From PSRF01 sp051000815 (GTDB lineage Bacteria > Acidobacteriota > Blastocatellia > Pyrinomonadales > Pyrinomonadaceae), in the NCBI GenBank assembly GCA_051000815.1, contig JBPCNX010000071.1, forward strand, positions 30,417 through 94,416: DNA of 64,000 bases, written 5' to 3'. How positions within the stretch are numbered: the first letter of the stretch is position 1; each line of letters begins with the position of its first letter. The position numbers were made by a program, and so were the translations under genes. The notes under the pieces are model-generated. The model made no database searches. It was not told the origin of the DNA and worked only from the letters and a program-made list of their open reading frames with translations. Shown piece by piece: positions 17,503 to 26,264 of this stretch.

Positions 17503-18033
17503 ATGCTGCTCAATAAATCCAAGGCGTTCACTGCATTGTTAGTGATGGTCCTGGCCGGTTCGACTCTGGGTTTCGCACAAAAGAACGATGGGCCCGTGGA
17601 CTTCTCGATGCGCTCAGTTGACGGTCAAACAATCAGCGCCGAGAGTCTTCGTGGTGAAGTTGTGGTGCTCGCTTTCGGCGCCTCATGGCTTCCGCTTTCG
17701 CGCGCGCAGTTGCAGGGAATCCGTAAGCTTGCGGACGAATATAGCAATCGTGGCGTCGTCGTCTATTTTGTCAGCACCGAATCGGACGACGAAAAGTCGA
17801 AGAATTTCGCCTCCGATGCGCAACTTCGCGCCTTTGCTACTAAGTATGGCTTGAAGGTTACCGTGCTTCGCGACCCCGATGGCGCCGTCTCCAAAAGGTT
17901 GGGGGTCGATCAGCTACCTTCAATAATCATTCTCGACAAACAAGGCAACGTCCACGGCGAACCAATCAGCGGCCTGGACCCCAACGGAAATCTGGCCGGC
18001 CAATTAGCTTCCCGTTTAGACAAGATTCTTTAA
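17503..18033 (+). CDS. Exported thioredoxin-fold (TlpA/AhpC-TSA-like) protein lacking the CxxC
   Basis: A 176-residue exported protein. Signal peptide residues 1-25 (cleavage after GFA). The thioredoxin fold follows: VDFSMRSVDGQTISAESLRG, VVVLAFGASW, and the cis-Pro segment VDQLPSIIILDKQGNV. In TlpA/ResA proteins the active site is WCxxC; here it is W62-L63-P64-L65-S66, so both cysteines are replaced. The surrounding residues are otherwise normal, which points to a selected non-redox role (binding or chaperone) and not to decay. SD AAGGAGAAAAG before the ATG is strong. A terminator follows at 18061. Confidence 0.8.
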   Translation: MLLNKSKAFTALLVMVLAGSTLGFAQKNDGPVDFSMRSVDGQTISAESLRGEVVVLAFGASWLPLSRAQLQGIRKLADEYSNRGVVVYFVSTESDDEKSKNFASDAQLRAFATKYGLKVTVLRDPDGAVSKRLGVDQLPSIIILDKQGNVHGEPISGLDPNGNLAGQLASRLDKIL

Positions 18034-18060
18034 GCTGACCTTGGGTCCTCGCTCAAGTTT

Positions 18061-18093
18061 AGAGGCCGCTGTCGAGGCGGCCTCTTTCTTTTT
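18061..18093 (+). terminator. Rho-independent terminator
   Basis: A 9-bp perfect stem (AGAGGCCGC 18061-18069 with GCGGCCTCT 18077-18085), then TTCTTTTTG. Confidence 0.85.
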
Positions 18094-18127
18094 GTTCTGA
18101 CACTGCTCTTGTGACATCTACAGCACG

Positions 18128-18199
18128 GGCAATCCGCGTTTATCTGCGGCTAATGTTCTTCACTGCCTACTGCCGTCTGCTGACTGCCTACTGTCCTTC
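18128..18199. repeat. Unpaired short-period array (TGCCTAC word)
   Basis: 18160-18199 reads CTGCCTA, CTGCCGT, CTGCTGA, CTGCCTA, CTGTCCT in 7-base steps, the same word as at 5481-5520. Just before it is a short period-10 remnant (ATCCGCGTTT, ATCTGCGGCT). No inverted partner is seen nearby. Confidence 0.7.
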
Positions 18200-19547
18200 A
18201 CACCGCTTCGGATTGCGACGAGAAATGAAACTCCTTGACCTTCAGCGCCGGAAGTAGCGCCGAGCTGTTGCCCTGACTTTCAGCACTGCCCACGCGTTCC
18301 GGCGCCCCAATCATTTCGACGTTACCGGGAGCGAGCAACTCTATTAAGCTTTGATTGAAACGGAAGTTCTTGACAGGGTAACGAATTTTGCCGTTCTCAA
18401 TGTACCAGATGCCATCGCGCGTCAATCCGGTCTGCAAAGCGGTGCGCGGATCGACGCTGCGGATATACCAAAACCGCCCCAGCAGAATCCCCCGATCCGT
18501 CGCTTTGATCATTTCTTCCATGGTCGCGGCCCGCTCCGAGCTTTCCATAATCGTGTTGACCGGACCTGGAGTCGGTTGCTTCTCCTTTTGCTTCGCCCAG
18601 TAACGCGAGTACGTCAGATTCTCCAACACGCCGTTGCGCACGAGTTGGATTCGCTGCGCTGGAATTCCTGCCTGCGCGGCTTGTGAACCTGGCAATTCCG
18701 GATTCCATGGATCGCTGTAGAGATTAAGTCGAGAATCGAAGACCTGCTGGCCAACTTTTGTTTTGCCATCCGGTAAGGAAAACGGACTCCGCCCTTCGTC
18801 CGCACTACGCGCGTCGAAACTAAAGGCGAAAAAAGAAAGCAGGTCTGCAACCGCTTGCGGCTCCAGAATTGCCGGATAAACTCCTGGCTCAAGAACCTGC
18901 GGCTTCCGCGACTCCAACGCCTTGCGTATCGCCTCTCTGGCAATTCGTTTCGCGTCGAGTTTCGCCACGTCAAAATGGTTTCGCAGAAAATAACCTGAGC
19001 TGCCGCCATCGGGCGTGCGCGCTGTAGTCGAGAGGCTAACCAAACTGGAACGTTCGTAAGCAAAGTTTCCGTTCCTGGTAGCCGAGGCGTTGACTAATCC
19101 CCGCGCCTGATGAAAACCGGCGCCAATAACTCCGGCCTTCTCGCAGCTGGCAATGACGTCATTAATAGCGCGCGCGCGGTCGTGCAGTGAGATATTTGAA
19201 GTCGCCTCCGAGTAGCCGTTTACCGGCTTGTAGGTTTGCCGCCCCACCGTGGGCAGGTATTCACGGTCAACCGGTGAGATGCGAGCGAGTTGTTCCGCCT
19301 GCGCCACGGCGGCGCGGAGCGATGCGTCGTCAATCTCATTCGTCGACGACGCGCCTCGTTTCTTGTCGATCCACACCGTAACGCCGACAGTCGTGTTTTT
19401 TCGCGCGCCGCTGGTAGTGAATGAATTCGCCGCGAAGCGCAGATGCGAATAGTTTTCCGTGCCGACGGTCACAATCGCATCATCGGCGCGAACGTAACTA
19501 AGCAGTTTATCTGTGAGTGCTCGTGCTTCTTTTTCCTCTAGTAGCAT
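18198..19547 (-). CDS. pmbA: TldE/PmbA metalloprotease subunit
   Basis: Non-catalytic partner of the TldD/TldE heterodimeric protease, which cleaves unfolded peptides such as microcin precursors and antitoxins. The 449-residue protein has the family N-terminal layout (SHLRFAANSFTTSGARKNTT), EPGVYPAILEPQAVADLLSF and TRDGIWYIENGKI near the end, and no HExxxH. It is transcribed after tldD with a 73-base gap, so the two are an operon, as is usual. Unlike TldD it lacks a Tat signal, so export would have to be by piggyback; whether the complex works in the periplasm is open. Confidence 0.88.
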   Translation of the reverse strand: MLLEEKEARALTDKLLSYVRADDAIVTVGTENYSHLRFAANSFTTSGARKNTTVGVTVWIDKKRGASSTNEIDDASLRAAVAQAEQLARISPVDREYLPTVGRQTYKPVNGYSEATSNISLHDRARAINDVIASCEKAGVIGAGFHQARGLVNASATRNGNFAYERSSLVSLSTTARTPDGGSSGYFLRNHFDVAKLDAKRIAREAIRKALESRKPQVLEPGVYPAILEPQAVADLLSFFAFSFDARSADEGRSPFSLPDGKTKVGQQVFDSRLNLYSDPWNPELPGSQAAQAGIPAQRIQLVRNGVLENLTYSRYWAKQKEKQPTPGPVNTIMESSERAATMEEMIKATDRGILLGRFWYIRSVDPRTALQTGLTRDGIWYIENGKIRYPVKNFRFNQSLIELLAPGNVEMIGAPERVGSAESQGNSSALLPALKVKEFHFSSQSEAV

Positions 19548-19620
19548 TCAGAAACTCCATAGTCGGGTAACTAGTTGCTGGCGGTAGAAAACGCAGAGAC
19601 ATGAGACTCAGAGTCTCACT

Positions 19621-21213
19621 TCAGCTGCTCCGCGCGGCGGTATTCAGAACGTTAACTTGCCGGAACCGGGCCGGAGGGCATCCGTGACTGACTGCATTCA
19701 ACTGACCAGGTTCGCCCTTGCCGTCGCTGAAGCTGCCGCCCAACTCGTACGCGGCCCGACCTCCCAGCCCATCGCATGAATTCCAGAAGTCGGTGGTACG
19801 GGATTGGTAGGCCACGTCGCGCAGCATCCCCTCAACCTTTCCGTTTTTGATTTCCCAGAATGTCTGCCCGCCAAACTGGAAGTTGTAACGCTGCTGATCG
19901 ATCGAATAACTTCCGTCGCCATAAATCAGAATCCCCTTTTCCACACCGGCGATCAGATCGTTCATCGTCGTATTCTCAGCCGAGGGTTGCAGCGAAACGT
20001 TTGGCATCCGAGGAAATGAAATACTGCCCCAGCTATCCGCATGCAGGCAGCCATACGATTTTCGGCTGGGAGACATCGATGCGAGATCGCGAGTTGTCTG
20101 CCAATCCACAAAGACACCGTCCTTAATCAAGGGCCACTCCTGCGCGGGCACACCTTCATCATCGTAGGCGACAGTGGCGAGCGCTCCCTTCTGAGTCCTG
20201 TCGGCTACGAAATTAACCAGACTCGATCCGAATTTGAGCTTGCCGATCTTGTCGCGCGTCAGAAAACTTGTGCCGGCATAGTTCGCTTCCCACCAAAGCG
20301 ATCGATCCAACTCCGTCGGATGCCCCACCGATTCATGTATCGTGAGCCACAGATGCGAAGGATGTAACACAAGGTCATACTTGCCGGCAGCGACTGGTTT
20401 GGCCTTTAGTTTAGCGACTGCCTCCTCGCCCGCCTGCTCGGCTTCTTTGAGCCAGGGATACTTTTCCATGTACTCGTATCCCAAACCCTGAGGACCCCCA
20501 AGAAAGTTGCGCGATTGAAAGTCACCATTCGTCCGGTTCACCGCGGTAACATTGAAATTCGGATTGGCCCGAATAATGTATTGCTCGATACGCGATCCGT
20601 CAGTAGAGGCGTAAAACTTCTGTTCATTCACAAACGCCATTGAGGAGTTAACAAAACTCACACCGTTCGTCTTTAAGGCGCGTTCATTCAGCTTCAGAAG
20701 AAACTCGATCTTGTCGTCAATTGGCACTTCAAAAGGATCTTTCTCGAAGGAACTACGCCAGTTCGTAACAATTACTTTAGGTGCGGGCGCGAGCGTGATT
20801 CGCTTCCGTTGATAGACGGAGTTAGCCCGCGCAATATCTACGGCTTGTCGCGTCACGCGCCAGATTTCCGCCGGTGTAACCTCCCGACTGGAAGCAAAAC
20901 CCCAGGTTCCTTTGAATAACACACGCACGCCAAAGCCAAAGCTTTGACTGCGCGAGACATTCTGCACCTGCTTTTCGCGCGTGGAGATCGATTCGGTGCG
21001 ATAACGATTGATGCGTATGTCCGCATAGGACACGCCCAGTTTGCGGGCCGTATTGAGTGCGATGTCCGCTAACGCACTCTTGTTGATCGCCGCAGCCGCT
21101 GCATCCTCCACCTCGGCAACGTTGCCGATCCACGAAGGTAGCGCGCCAGGTACAGCCACTACACCAGCAGCGACACTGGCCGTCTTCATAAACTCGCGTC
21201 TGGAGGTTTTCAT
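19621..21213 (-). CDS. tldD: TldD metalloprotease, Tat-exported
   Basis: Catalytic subunit of the TldD/TldE protease. The zinc site is visible as LTIHESVGHPTELD (HExxxH) plus a C-terminal cysteine in VSHGCPPARF. The first 40 residues form a twin-arginine signal (KTSRREFMKTASVAAG). I choose the ATG at 21213, which has GGGGTG six bases upstream; a GTG at 21222 would add three residues. About 530 residues, normal for the family plus the signal. The gene for TldE follows. Tat-tagged TldD is common in this phylum but unlike the cytoplasmic E. coli enzyme. Confidence 0.9.
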   Translation of the reverse strand: MKTSRREFMKTASVAAGVVAVPGALPSWIGNVAEVEDAAAAAINKSALADIALNTARKLGVSYADIRINRYRTESISTREKQVQNVSRSQSFGFGVRVLFKGTWGFASSREVTPAEIWRVTRQAVDIARANSVYQRKRITLAPAPKVIVTNWRSSFEKDPFEVPIDDKIEFLLKLNERALKTNGVSFVNSSMAFVNEQKFYASTDGSRIEQYIIRANPNFNVTAVNRTNGDFQSRNFLGGPQGLGYEYMEKYPWLKEAEQAGEEAVAKLKAKPVAAGKYDLVLHPSHLWLTIHESVGHPTELDRSLWWEANYAGTSFLTRDKIGKLKFGSSLVNFVADRTQKGALATVAYDDEGVPAQEWPLIKDGVFVDWQTTRDLASMSPSRKSYGCLHADSWGSISFPRMPNVSLQPSAENTTMNDLIAGVEKGILIYGDGSYSIDQQRYNFQFGGQTFWEIKNGKVEGMLRDVAYQSRTTDFWNSCDGLGGRAAYELGGSFSDGKGEPGQLNAVSHGCPPARFRQVNVLNTAARSS

Positions 21214-21334
21214 GAACGACACCCCATTCGAAGACCAGATTTTTAACGGGCGTGAAGATCTAACGCGGGGGTCTAAGAATTGTCAACAGTTCTCTCTTTG
21301 GGTACTGATGCAGTTTGGCAATGCACGATCGCTC

Positions 21335-21564
21335 CCATGAGTCAGTACCCCCGGGCGGGTAGCCGGTGGCCCGATCGGGAGGCACTCTAGACGTGTGATA
21401 ACGCCAGCCAGTGAATGAAAAATGTTACTAGCGCAATCGACGACATCAGGGTAGTCAGAAGATGAGATGCGGATTTTGACACTCGGCAAGATACAACCTT
21501 GCGGTGATTTGAGTGCCTTTCTACGGAGCCACCCGCTACCCGCGTGGTGGTACTGACCTCATGG
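21335..21564. mobile_element. MITE-like element with ~36-bp terminal inverted repeats
   Basis: Left terminus 21335-21370 begins CCATGAGTCAGTACC and ends GGTAGCCGGTGGC. Right terminus 21528-21564 is its reverse complement with a few changes (GCCACCCGCTACCC to GGTACTGACCTCATGG). A second inverted segment inside (AGGCACTC near 21379, GAGTGCCT near 21510) lengthens the fold. The ~160-base core has no convincing ORF. It occupies most of the gap between tldD and argH (21214-21580). Confidence 0.7.
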
Positions 21565-21580
21565 GACCGTTGGCTCTGTC

Positions 21581-22966
21581 TCAGATCAAACTCTTGCGAG
21601 CCTGTTCCAAAGCTTCCAGGACTCGTTGAGGCGCTGTGCCCCCAAGCTGAGATTTTGTGTTGAGTGTTTGATTCAAAGAAAGCGCGGCAAATACATCCTC
21701 ATCTATTAACCGGCACCTGGAACGCAATTCATCAAGTGACAACTCCTGAAGTTCAACTCTTAGTTCCATCGCGTGAACAACTATCTGCCCTACCGTCTCA
21801 TGCGCTTCGCGAAAAGGCATGCCCTTTCTCACCAGATAGTCGGCCAACTCAGTTGCATTCATGTAGCCTCTTGCAGCAGCCTCGCGAGTGCGGTTTTCGT
21901 TGATATTGATGTTCCGCAGAACTGTCGCGGTTACCTCAAGACACGAGCTGACTGTGTCGAAGCTGTCGAACATCGCCTCCTTGTCTTCCTGCATGTCCTT
22001 GTTGTAAGCGAGAGGCAATCCCTTGAGCAGAGTGAGCAAAGCGGTCAGATGACCAAAGACCCGTCCGGCTTTCCCACGCACAAGTTCCATCGAATCCGGA
22101 TTCTTCTTTTGCGGCATCAGGCTCGAACCTGTGGCCACGGCGTCGCTCAGTTCGAAAAATCCAAACTCGCTGGTGGAATAGAGAATGATGTCTTCCGCCA
22201 GACGCGAGAGATGCACCATGCTCAGGGAACAGGCACTGACGAAGTCGACACAGAAGTCGCGATCACTTACGGCATCCAGGCTGTTTCTCGAAGGCGCGGC
22301 AAACCCCAATTCGCGGGCAAGCGCTTCGCGATCGATCGGAAACGAAGTGCCGGCCAGGGCGGCAGAACCAAGCGGCATTACGTTCAGGCGCCGGCGAGCA
22401 TCAGCCAAACCCTCCCGATCGCGCGCCAGCATTTCAAAGTACGCCAGACACCAGTGCGCGAGCAGAACAGGCTGCGCCCGCTGTAGATGCGTGTAACCGG
22501 GAATGATGGCCGTGCTGTGTGCTGTGGCCAGATCCAAAAAAGCATTCTGCACTGCCCGCACGCGCTCGCTCAGATGGTCAATCGCCTCACGCGACCACAA
22601 GCGCAAGTCGGTAGCCACTTGATCGTTGCGACTTCGACCAGTGTGCAACTTAAGGCCGGTAGCACCGGTGAGCGCAACCAGGCGAGATTCAATGAAGGAA
22701 TGAATGTCTTCAGCTTGAAGGTCATGGAAATAATCAGGGTCGGCACTCCCCTGAACGAGGATATCGCTCAGCGCGCTTGTGATCTTTTGCGCCTCGTCGT
22801 CAGTCAAGACCTTTGCGGCCGCAAGCGCAGCGCAGTAGGCGAGACTCGCACGCACATCGACTTCGAACAACCTGCGATCAAATTCAAACGAACGATTGAA
22901 CGCAGCGAAACCAGCGTCGGCCTCACCTCTGAAACGCCCGCCCCAAAGATTTTTCGATTCACCCAT
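21581..22966 (-). CDS. argH: Argininosuccinate lyase
   Basis: Last step of arginine synthesis, splitting argininosuccinate to arginine and fumarate. The 461-residue protein starts with NLWGGRFRGEADAGFAAFN, has HTGRSRNDQVATDLRLW, and the superfamily signature GSSLMPQKKNPDSMEL. Length is normal. It is divergent from argR-argG across a 256-base spacer holding candidate ArgR boxes, so it can be repressed together with the rest of the cluster. Confidence 0.96.
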   Translation of the reverse strand: MGESKNLWGGRFRGEADAGFAAFNRSFEFDRRLFEVDVRASLAYCAALAAAKVLTDDEAQKITSALSDILVQGSADPDYFHDLQAEDIHSFIESRLVALTGATGLKLHTGRSRNDQVATDLRLWSREAIDHLSERVRAVQNAFLDLATAHSTAIIPGYTHLQRAQPVLLAHWCLAYFEMLARDREGLADARRRLNVMPLGSAALAGTSFPIDREALARELGFAAPSRNSLDAVSDRDFCVDFVSACSLSMVHLSRLAEDIILYSTSEFGFFELSDAVATGSSLMPQKKNPDSMELVRGKAGRVFGHLTALLTLLKGLPLAYNKDMQEDKEAMFDSFDTVSSCLEVTATVLRNININENRTREAAARGYMNATELADYLVRKGMPFREAHETVGQIVVHAMELRVELQELSLDELRSRCRLIDEDVFAALSLNQTLNTKSQLGGTAPQRVLEALEQARKSLI

Positions 22967-23164
22967 GAGCTATTGGCTCCCTCGCATTGAACTCAATTGG
23001 CTCGCCAGTTTACCAGCGCGTTTGTTCGCAGGTAGAGCCTGGAGCAAGTTCCTATTCGCAAATTCGAAGTGTCGCATGCGCCCTTAGTCCCCGGCAGAAG
23101 ATCCGTCGAAAGCCGGCTGGCAAGACTTGAGAGTATTTGACCTCAAGCATCCGCCATGGTAGTT

Positions 23165-23203
23165 TATGCATCTATGCATTGAATATGCAAGTTCCTTGCA
23201 TAG
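23165..23203. promoter_or_regulatory. Candidate ArgR operator (clustered ARG-box-like sites)
   Basis: The argH-argR spacer has a 39-base A/T-rich stretch with four TGCA/ATGCA cores: TATGCATCTATGCATTGAAT, then ATGCAAG and CTTGCATAG. The TGAATATGCAAG part looks like half-sites of ARG boxes (TGAATnnnnATTCA). Its position 20-60 bases before argR and its match to a known autoregulated gene support the call. Confidence 0.45.
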
Positions 23204-23222
23204 ATCACCTCCTGGGTAGAAG

Positions 23223-23636
23223 ATGAAGAAAGAGACGCGCCAGCAGAAAATCTTGAGTCTGATCCGGGCGAAGCCGATCGGGACGCAGCAGGAGCTTCGA
23301 GCACTGCTGGAACAGACAGGCGTGCCGGCGACGCAATCGAGTGTGTCGCGCGATTTGGAAGAGTTGGGCGTGGTGAAGCACCACGGACATTACACAGTGC
23401 CTCAGACGAATGGAGCTGCGGTCCGCGGGCTGTTGGGCCTCGACCGCGCCGGCGACAATCTGATTGTTGCCCGCACAGAAGCGGGCTTGGCATCAGCGGT
23501 GGCTGTGAGAATTGACGGCGCCGCACTAACCGACCTTGTGGGCACTCTGGCAGGAGAAGACACCATTTTCATCGCCGTGGCGGATGCCAGGACGCAACGC
23601 GTTGCGATGAAGAAGATTTGGGAGTTGTTTTCATAG
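23223..23636 (+). CDS. argR: Arginine repressor
   Basis: Arginine-sensing hexameric repressor. The 137-residue protein has the N-terminal winged helix (QQKILSLIRAKPIGTQQELR, then ATQSSVSRDLEELGVVK, the classic ArgR recognition helix) and the C-terminal arginine-binding domain ending LAGEDTIFIAVADARTQRV. It is slightly short compared with the usual 150 residues. It heads the cluster and is followed at 122 bases by argG. The likely targets are the spacer on its own upstream side and possibly argC and argD. Confidence 0.92.
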   Translation: MKKETRQQKILSLIRAKPIGTQQELRALLEQTGVPATQSSVSRDLEELGVVKHHGHYTVPQTNGAAVRGLLGLDRAGDNLIVARTEAGLASAVAVRIDGAALTDLVGTLAGEDTIFIAVADARTQRVAMKKIWELFS

Positions 23637-23643
23637 AAATACG

Positions 23644-23742
23644 AGCTTTGTACTTTGAACTTTGGTCTTTGGACTTTACACCAGTGACACAACGAGCACC
23701 GAAGTCGACTTCAAAGAACAAAGCACAAAGAACAAAGTTCAG
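23644..23742. repeat. Inverted pair of period-7 arrays (CTTTGnn / CAAAGnn)
   Basis: Left arm 23644-23677: CTTTGTA, CTTTGAA, CTTTGGT, CTTTGGA, CTTT. Right arm 23711-23742: CAAAGAA, CAAAGCA, CAAAGAA, CAAAGTT, CAG. The clearest 7-base register in the window. The pair fills the argR-argG spacer. Confidence 0.9.
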
Positions 23743-23757
23743 TAGACGCTGGTAACT

Positions 23758-24981
23758 ATGGAAATTAAGAACAACATTCGCAAAATCGTCTTAGCCTATT
23801 CCGGCGGCCTCGATACTTCCGTGATGCTCCACTGGTTGAAGGAGCAATACGGTTGTGAGGTTGTTTGCTATTGCGCCGACGTGGGCCAGGGGCAGGAACT
23901 TGCAGGGCTCGAGGCGAAAGCGCTGGCTACCGGCGCGTCCAAACTCTACGTTGAAGATTTGCGTGATGAGTTTGTGCGGGAATACGTCTGGACCGCGGTT
24001 AAGGCGAACGCTGTCTACGAGGGTGTTTACCTGCTCGGCACTTCCCTCGCACGACCAGTAATCGCCAAACGGCAGATCGAAATTGCGCGCCGCGAAGGTG
24101 CAGACGCGGTCGCTCACGGCGCTACCGGCAAAGGAAATGACCAGGTGCGGTTCGAGCTTACTTACTACGCTCTGGAGCCCGGCATTCGGGTAATCGCGCC
24201 GTGGCGTGAATGGGAGTTTAAGGGACGTAGCGATCTGATCGCTTATGCAAAGCAGCACAAGATTCCCGTCAGCGCTACCCACGAGAAGCCTTATTCGACT
24301 GACGCCAACTTGATGCACATTTCCTATGAGGGCGGCATCCTTGAGGACCCCTGGGCGGCGCCGCCGGAAGATATTTTTCAACTCACGAAGTCGCCGGAAA
24401 GCGCGAAGGCCACAGCCCAGTATCTGGAGATCTCATTCCTTAAGGGAGAGCCGGTAGCTTTAAATGGCGAAGAGTTAAGTCCTGTTTCCCTGCTTGAAAT
24501 GCTAAACACGATTGGTGGCGAGCACGGTATAGGCCGGGTCGATCTCGTTGAGAATCGTTTCGTCGGCATGAAGTCGCGCGGCGTTTATGAAACACCTGGT
24601 GTGACTATCCTGCAGGCGGCTCATCGCGCACTCGAATCGATCACACTGGATCGCGAAGTGATGCACCTGCGCGACTCTCTGAGCGTTAAGTTTGCGGAGA
24701 GCATTTATTACGGGTTCTGGTTTGCTCCCGAATTTGAGCTATTGCGCAAGATGGTCGAGGAGACGCAGACAAATGTTACCGGCGATGTACGCCTCAAACT
24801 TTATCGCGGGAATGCGATTGTCCAGGGCCGACGCTCGCTTCACTCACTGTATGACGAGAAGGTAGCGACATTTGAAGCGGACACGGTTTACAACCAGCGT
24901 GACGCGGAGGGTTTCATCAAACTGAATGCGCTGCGACTGAGATCGAGAGCAGCACAGATGGGAACAATGGGGACGCAATGA
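23758..24981 (+). CDS. argG: Argininosuccinate synthase
   Basis: Joins citrulline and aspartate using ATP. The 407-residue protein begins with the PP-loop KIVLAYSGGLDTSVMLHWL and has HGATGKGNDQVRFELTYYAL, the citrulline/aspartate site. Length is normal. It is cotranscribed with the next gene, whose ATG overlaps the argG stop by four bases (ATGA). An array pair lies just upstream. Confidence 0.96.
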   Translation: MEIKNNIRKIVLAYSGGLDTSVMLHWLKEQYGCEVVCYCADVGQGQELAGLEAKALATGASKLYVEDLRDEFVREYVWTAVKANAVYEGVYLLGTSLARPVIAKRQIEIARREGADAVAHGATGKGNDQVRFELTYYALEPGIRVIAPWREWEFKGRSDLIAYAKQHKIPVSATHEKPYSTDANLMHISYEGGILEDPWAAPPEDIFQLTKSPESAKATAQYLEISFLKGEPVALNGEELSPVSLLEMLNTIGGEHGIGRVDLVENRFVGMKSRGVYETPGVTILQAAHRALESITLDREVMHLRDSLSVKFAESIYYGFWFAPEFELLRKMVEETQTNVTGDVRLKLYRGNAIVQGRRSLHSLYDEKVATFEADTVYNQRDAEGFIKLNALRLRSRAAQMGTMGTQ

Positions 24982-26042
24982 TCAGGACCGAAATAAACGT
25001 CATCGAAGTCGACAAGATCGGGTCGGCGACTTCTCCGCTGGGAGTAGCCCGGACGGTAGCATTCACAACGAGCTGTGATCAGCCGCGCGCGGGTGATGTT
25101 GTCGTGGTGCGCGCCCTTACCGACAGCACCACCTACAACATGCTCGAACTGCCGAGTGGCCGGCTTGCGAAGATCAACCCTGGAGATCTGTTAATCGGAG
25201 TCCTTGGTCGCCGGCGTGCATTAAAGGGTTTCGTAGGTGACGTGCCCAGGACCGTAACAAGTGGAGACCAACTTCACCTGTTGAATATGGGCGGTGTGAT
25301 CGGTTTTTGCACAGGTCATCACTCGAGCCTTAGCGACGCCATCTCAGTCGAAGTTATCGGGCTGGTGTGTGATGAAGCGGGACGCATTCGCAATATCGCG
25401 GACGCTGCACTCCCGGCACGGACTCATCTCGGCGCCAGCGCTCCGATCGTGATGATTGCCGGCACCAGCATGAACAGCGGTAAGACCTATGCCGCTACTG
25501 AATTAATCAAACAGGCAACACGCGCTGGTCTCAGAGTGGCTGCAGCCAAATTGTCCGGCGTCGCTTGCCTGCGCGACACCTTAAACATGGCGGATCACGG
25601 CGCCCTGGTGACTGCGAGTTTTCTGGATTGTGGCCTGCCCTCAACTGTGGGAGCTGGAGATCTGGCACCCGTTGCCAAGGCTATCATTGCCCGACTGAAC
25701 GAAATTTCGCCGGACTTGATTGTCCTCGAACTCGGCGACGGAATCCTTGGTGGTTACTCCGTCGAATCCTTGTTCGATGACGTTGAATTGCAGGAGGCGA
25801 CTGCCGCGCTGGTTTTTTGCGCCTCGGATTACGTCGGCGCCTGGGGAGGAATCGAGTTACTACGACGCCGCGGTATCGAGATCGATTTAATCGCGGGTTC
25901 AGTAACCGATTCACAGATGGGTCAGGACTATATCGAAAATGAGTTTGGGATTCCGGCGGCGAACGCACGCCGTGATGGGGCTTTGCTCTTTCAGCGGATC
26001 AGATCGAAAGTCGATGCCGCTCGCGAACTGGTGCCCGCTTAA
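24978..26042 (+). CDS. P-loop NTPase of unknown function in the arginine operon
   Basis: A 354-residue protein translationally coupled to argG. Residues 1-150 are beta-rich (GDVVVVRALTDSTTYNMLEL, then KINPGDLLIGVLGRR and LLNMGGVIGFCTGHH). Residues 158-350 form a SIMIBI-like P-loop domain with Walker A IAGTSMNSGKT (about 161-170) and a Walker B-like LIVLELGDGILGG. I do not recognise the family with certainty; it is near the dethiobiotin-synthetase/MobB/DUF1611 group of ligase- or transferase-like P-loop proteins. The missing arginine steps in this cluster are the N-acylglutamate synthase and the deacylase, and its coupling to argG makes a role in the pathway plausible but unproven. Confidence 0.8.
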   Translation: MIRTEINVIEVDKIGSATSPLGVARTVAFTTSCDQPRAGDVVVVRALTDSTTYNMLELPSGRLAKINPGDLLIGVLGRRRALKGFVGDVPRTVTSGDQLHLLNMGGVIGFCTGHHSSLSDAISVEVIGLVCDEAGRIRNIADAALPARTHLGASAPIVMIAGTSMNSGKTYAATELIKQATRAGLRVAAAKLSGVACLRDTLNMADHGALVTASFLDCGLPSTVGAGDLAPVAKAIIARLNEISPDLIVLELGDGILGGYSVESLFDDVELQEATAALVFCASDYVGAWGGIELLRRRGIEIDLIAGSVTDSQMGQDYIENEFGIPAANARRDGALLFQRIRSKVDAARELVPA

Positions 26043-26179
26043 CGGCGTGGTCGCCACCAACGAAGCAGCGCCACAACCAAAAAAGCAATTCCCACGTAAA
26101 TGAAGGTGCGTTGACCGCTTAGTCCGATGGCCAGGAAGGCAATGGCGAGAACCAGAAAAACAAAGTGAACGTTGCGCAT
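26039..26179 (-). CDS. Small single/double-span membrane protein (46 aa)
   Basis: A short ORF with ATG at 26179 and TAA at 26041-26039. The product starts MRNVHFVFLVLAIAFLAIG, then a Gly-Ser-Gln-Arg turn, a second hydrophobic stretch (FIYVGIAFLVVALL) and an Arg-rich tail (RWWRPRR). Two spans with a positive C-terminus look like a real small membrane protein. Its stop overlaps the stop of the convergent P-loop gene. An AGG about 13 bases before the start is a weak SD. Confidence 0.5.
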   Translation of the reverse strand: MRNVHFVFLVLAIAFLAIGLSGQRTFIYVGIAFLVVALLRWWRPRR

Positions 26180-26264
26180 GTTGCGAGATGAACCTCGTGA
26201 TTAACGCTGAGCGTCGCTAAGTTAGCAGATGCTCCTGTTTTTTTATACGGCCTCGAGTCGTCGC

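Noticed and set aside
23644..23742. CRISPR array
   Set aside because: Unit is 7 bases with no spacers of 30 bases and arms are inverted, not direct repeats.
24978..26042. Firm call as DUF1611/DgcN N-acetyltransferase
   Set aside because: The P-loop and context tempted me, but the N-terminal part does not match that family well enough.
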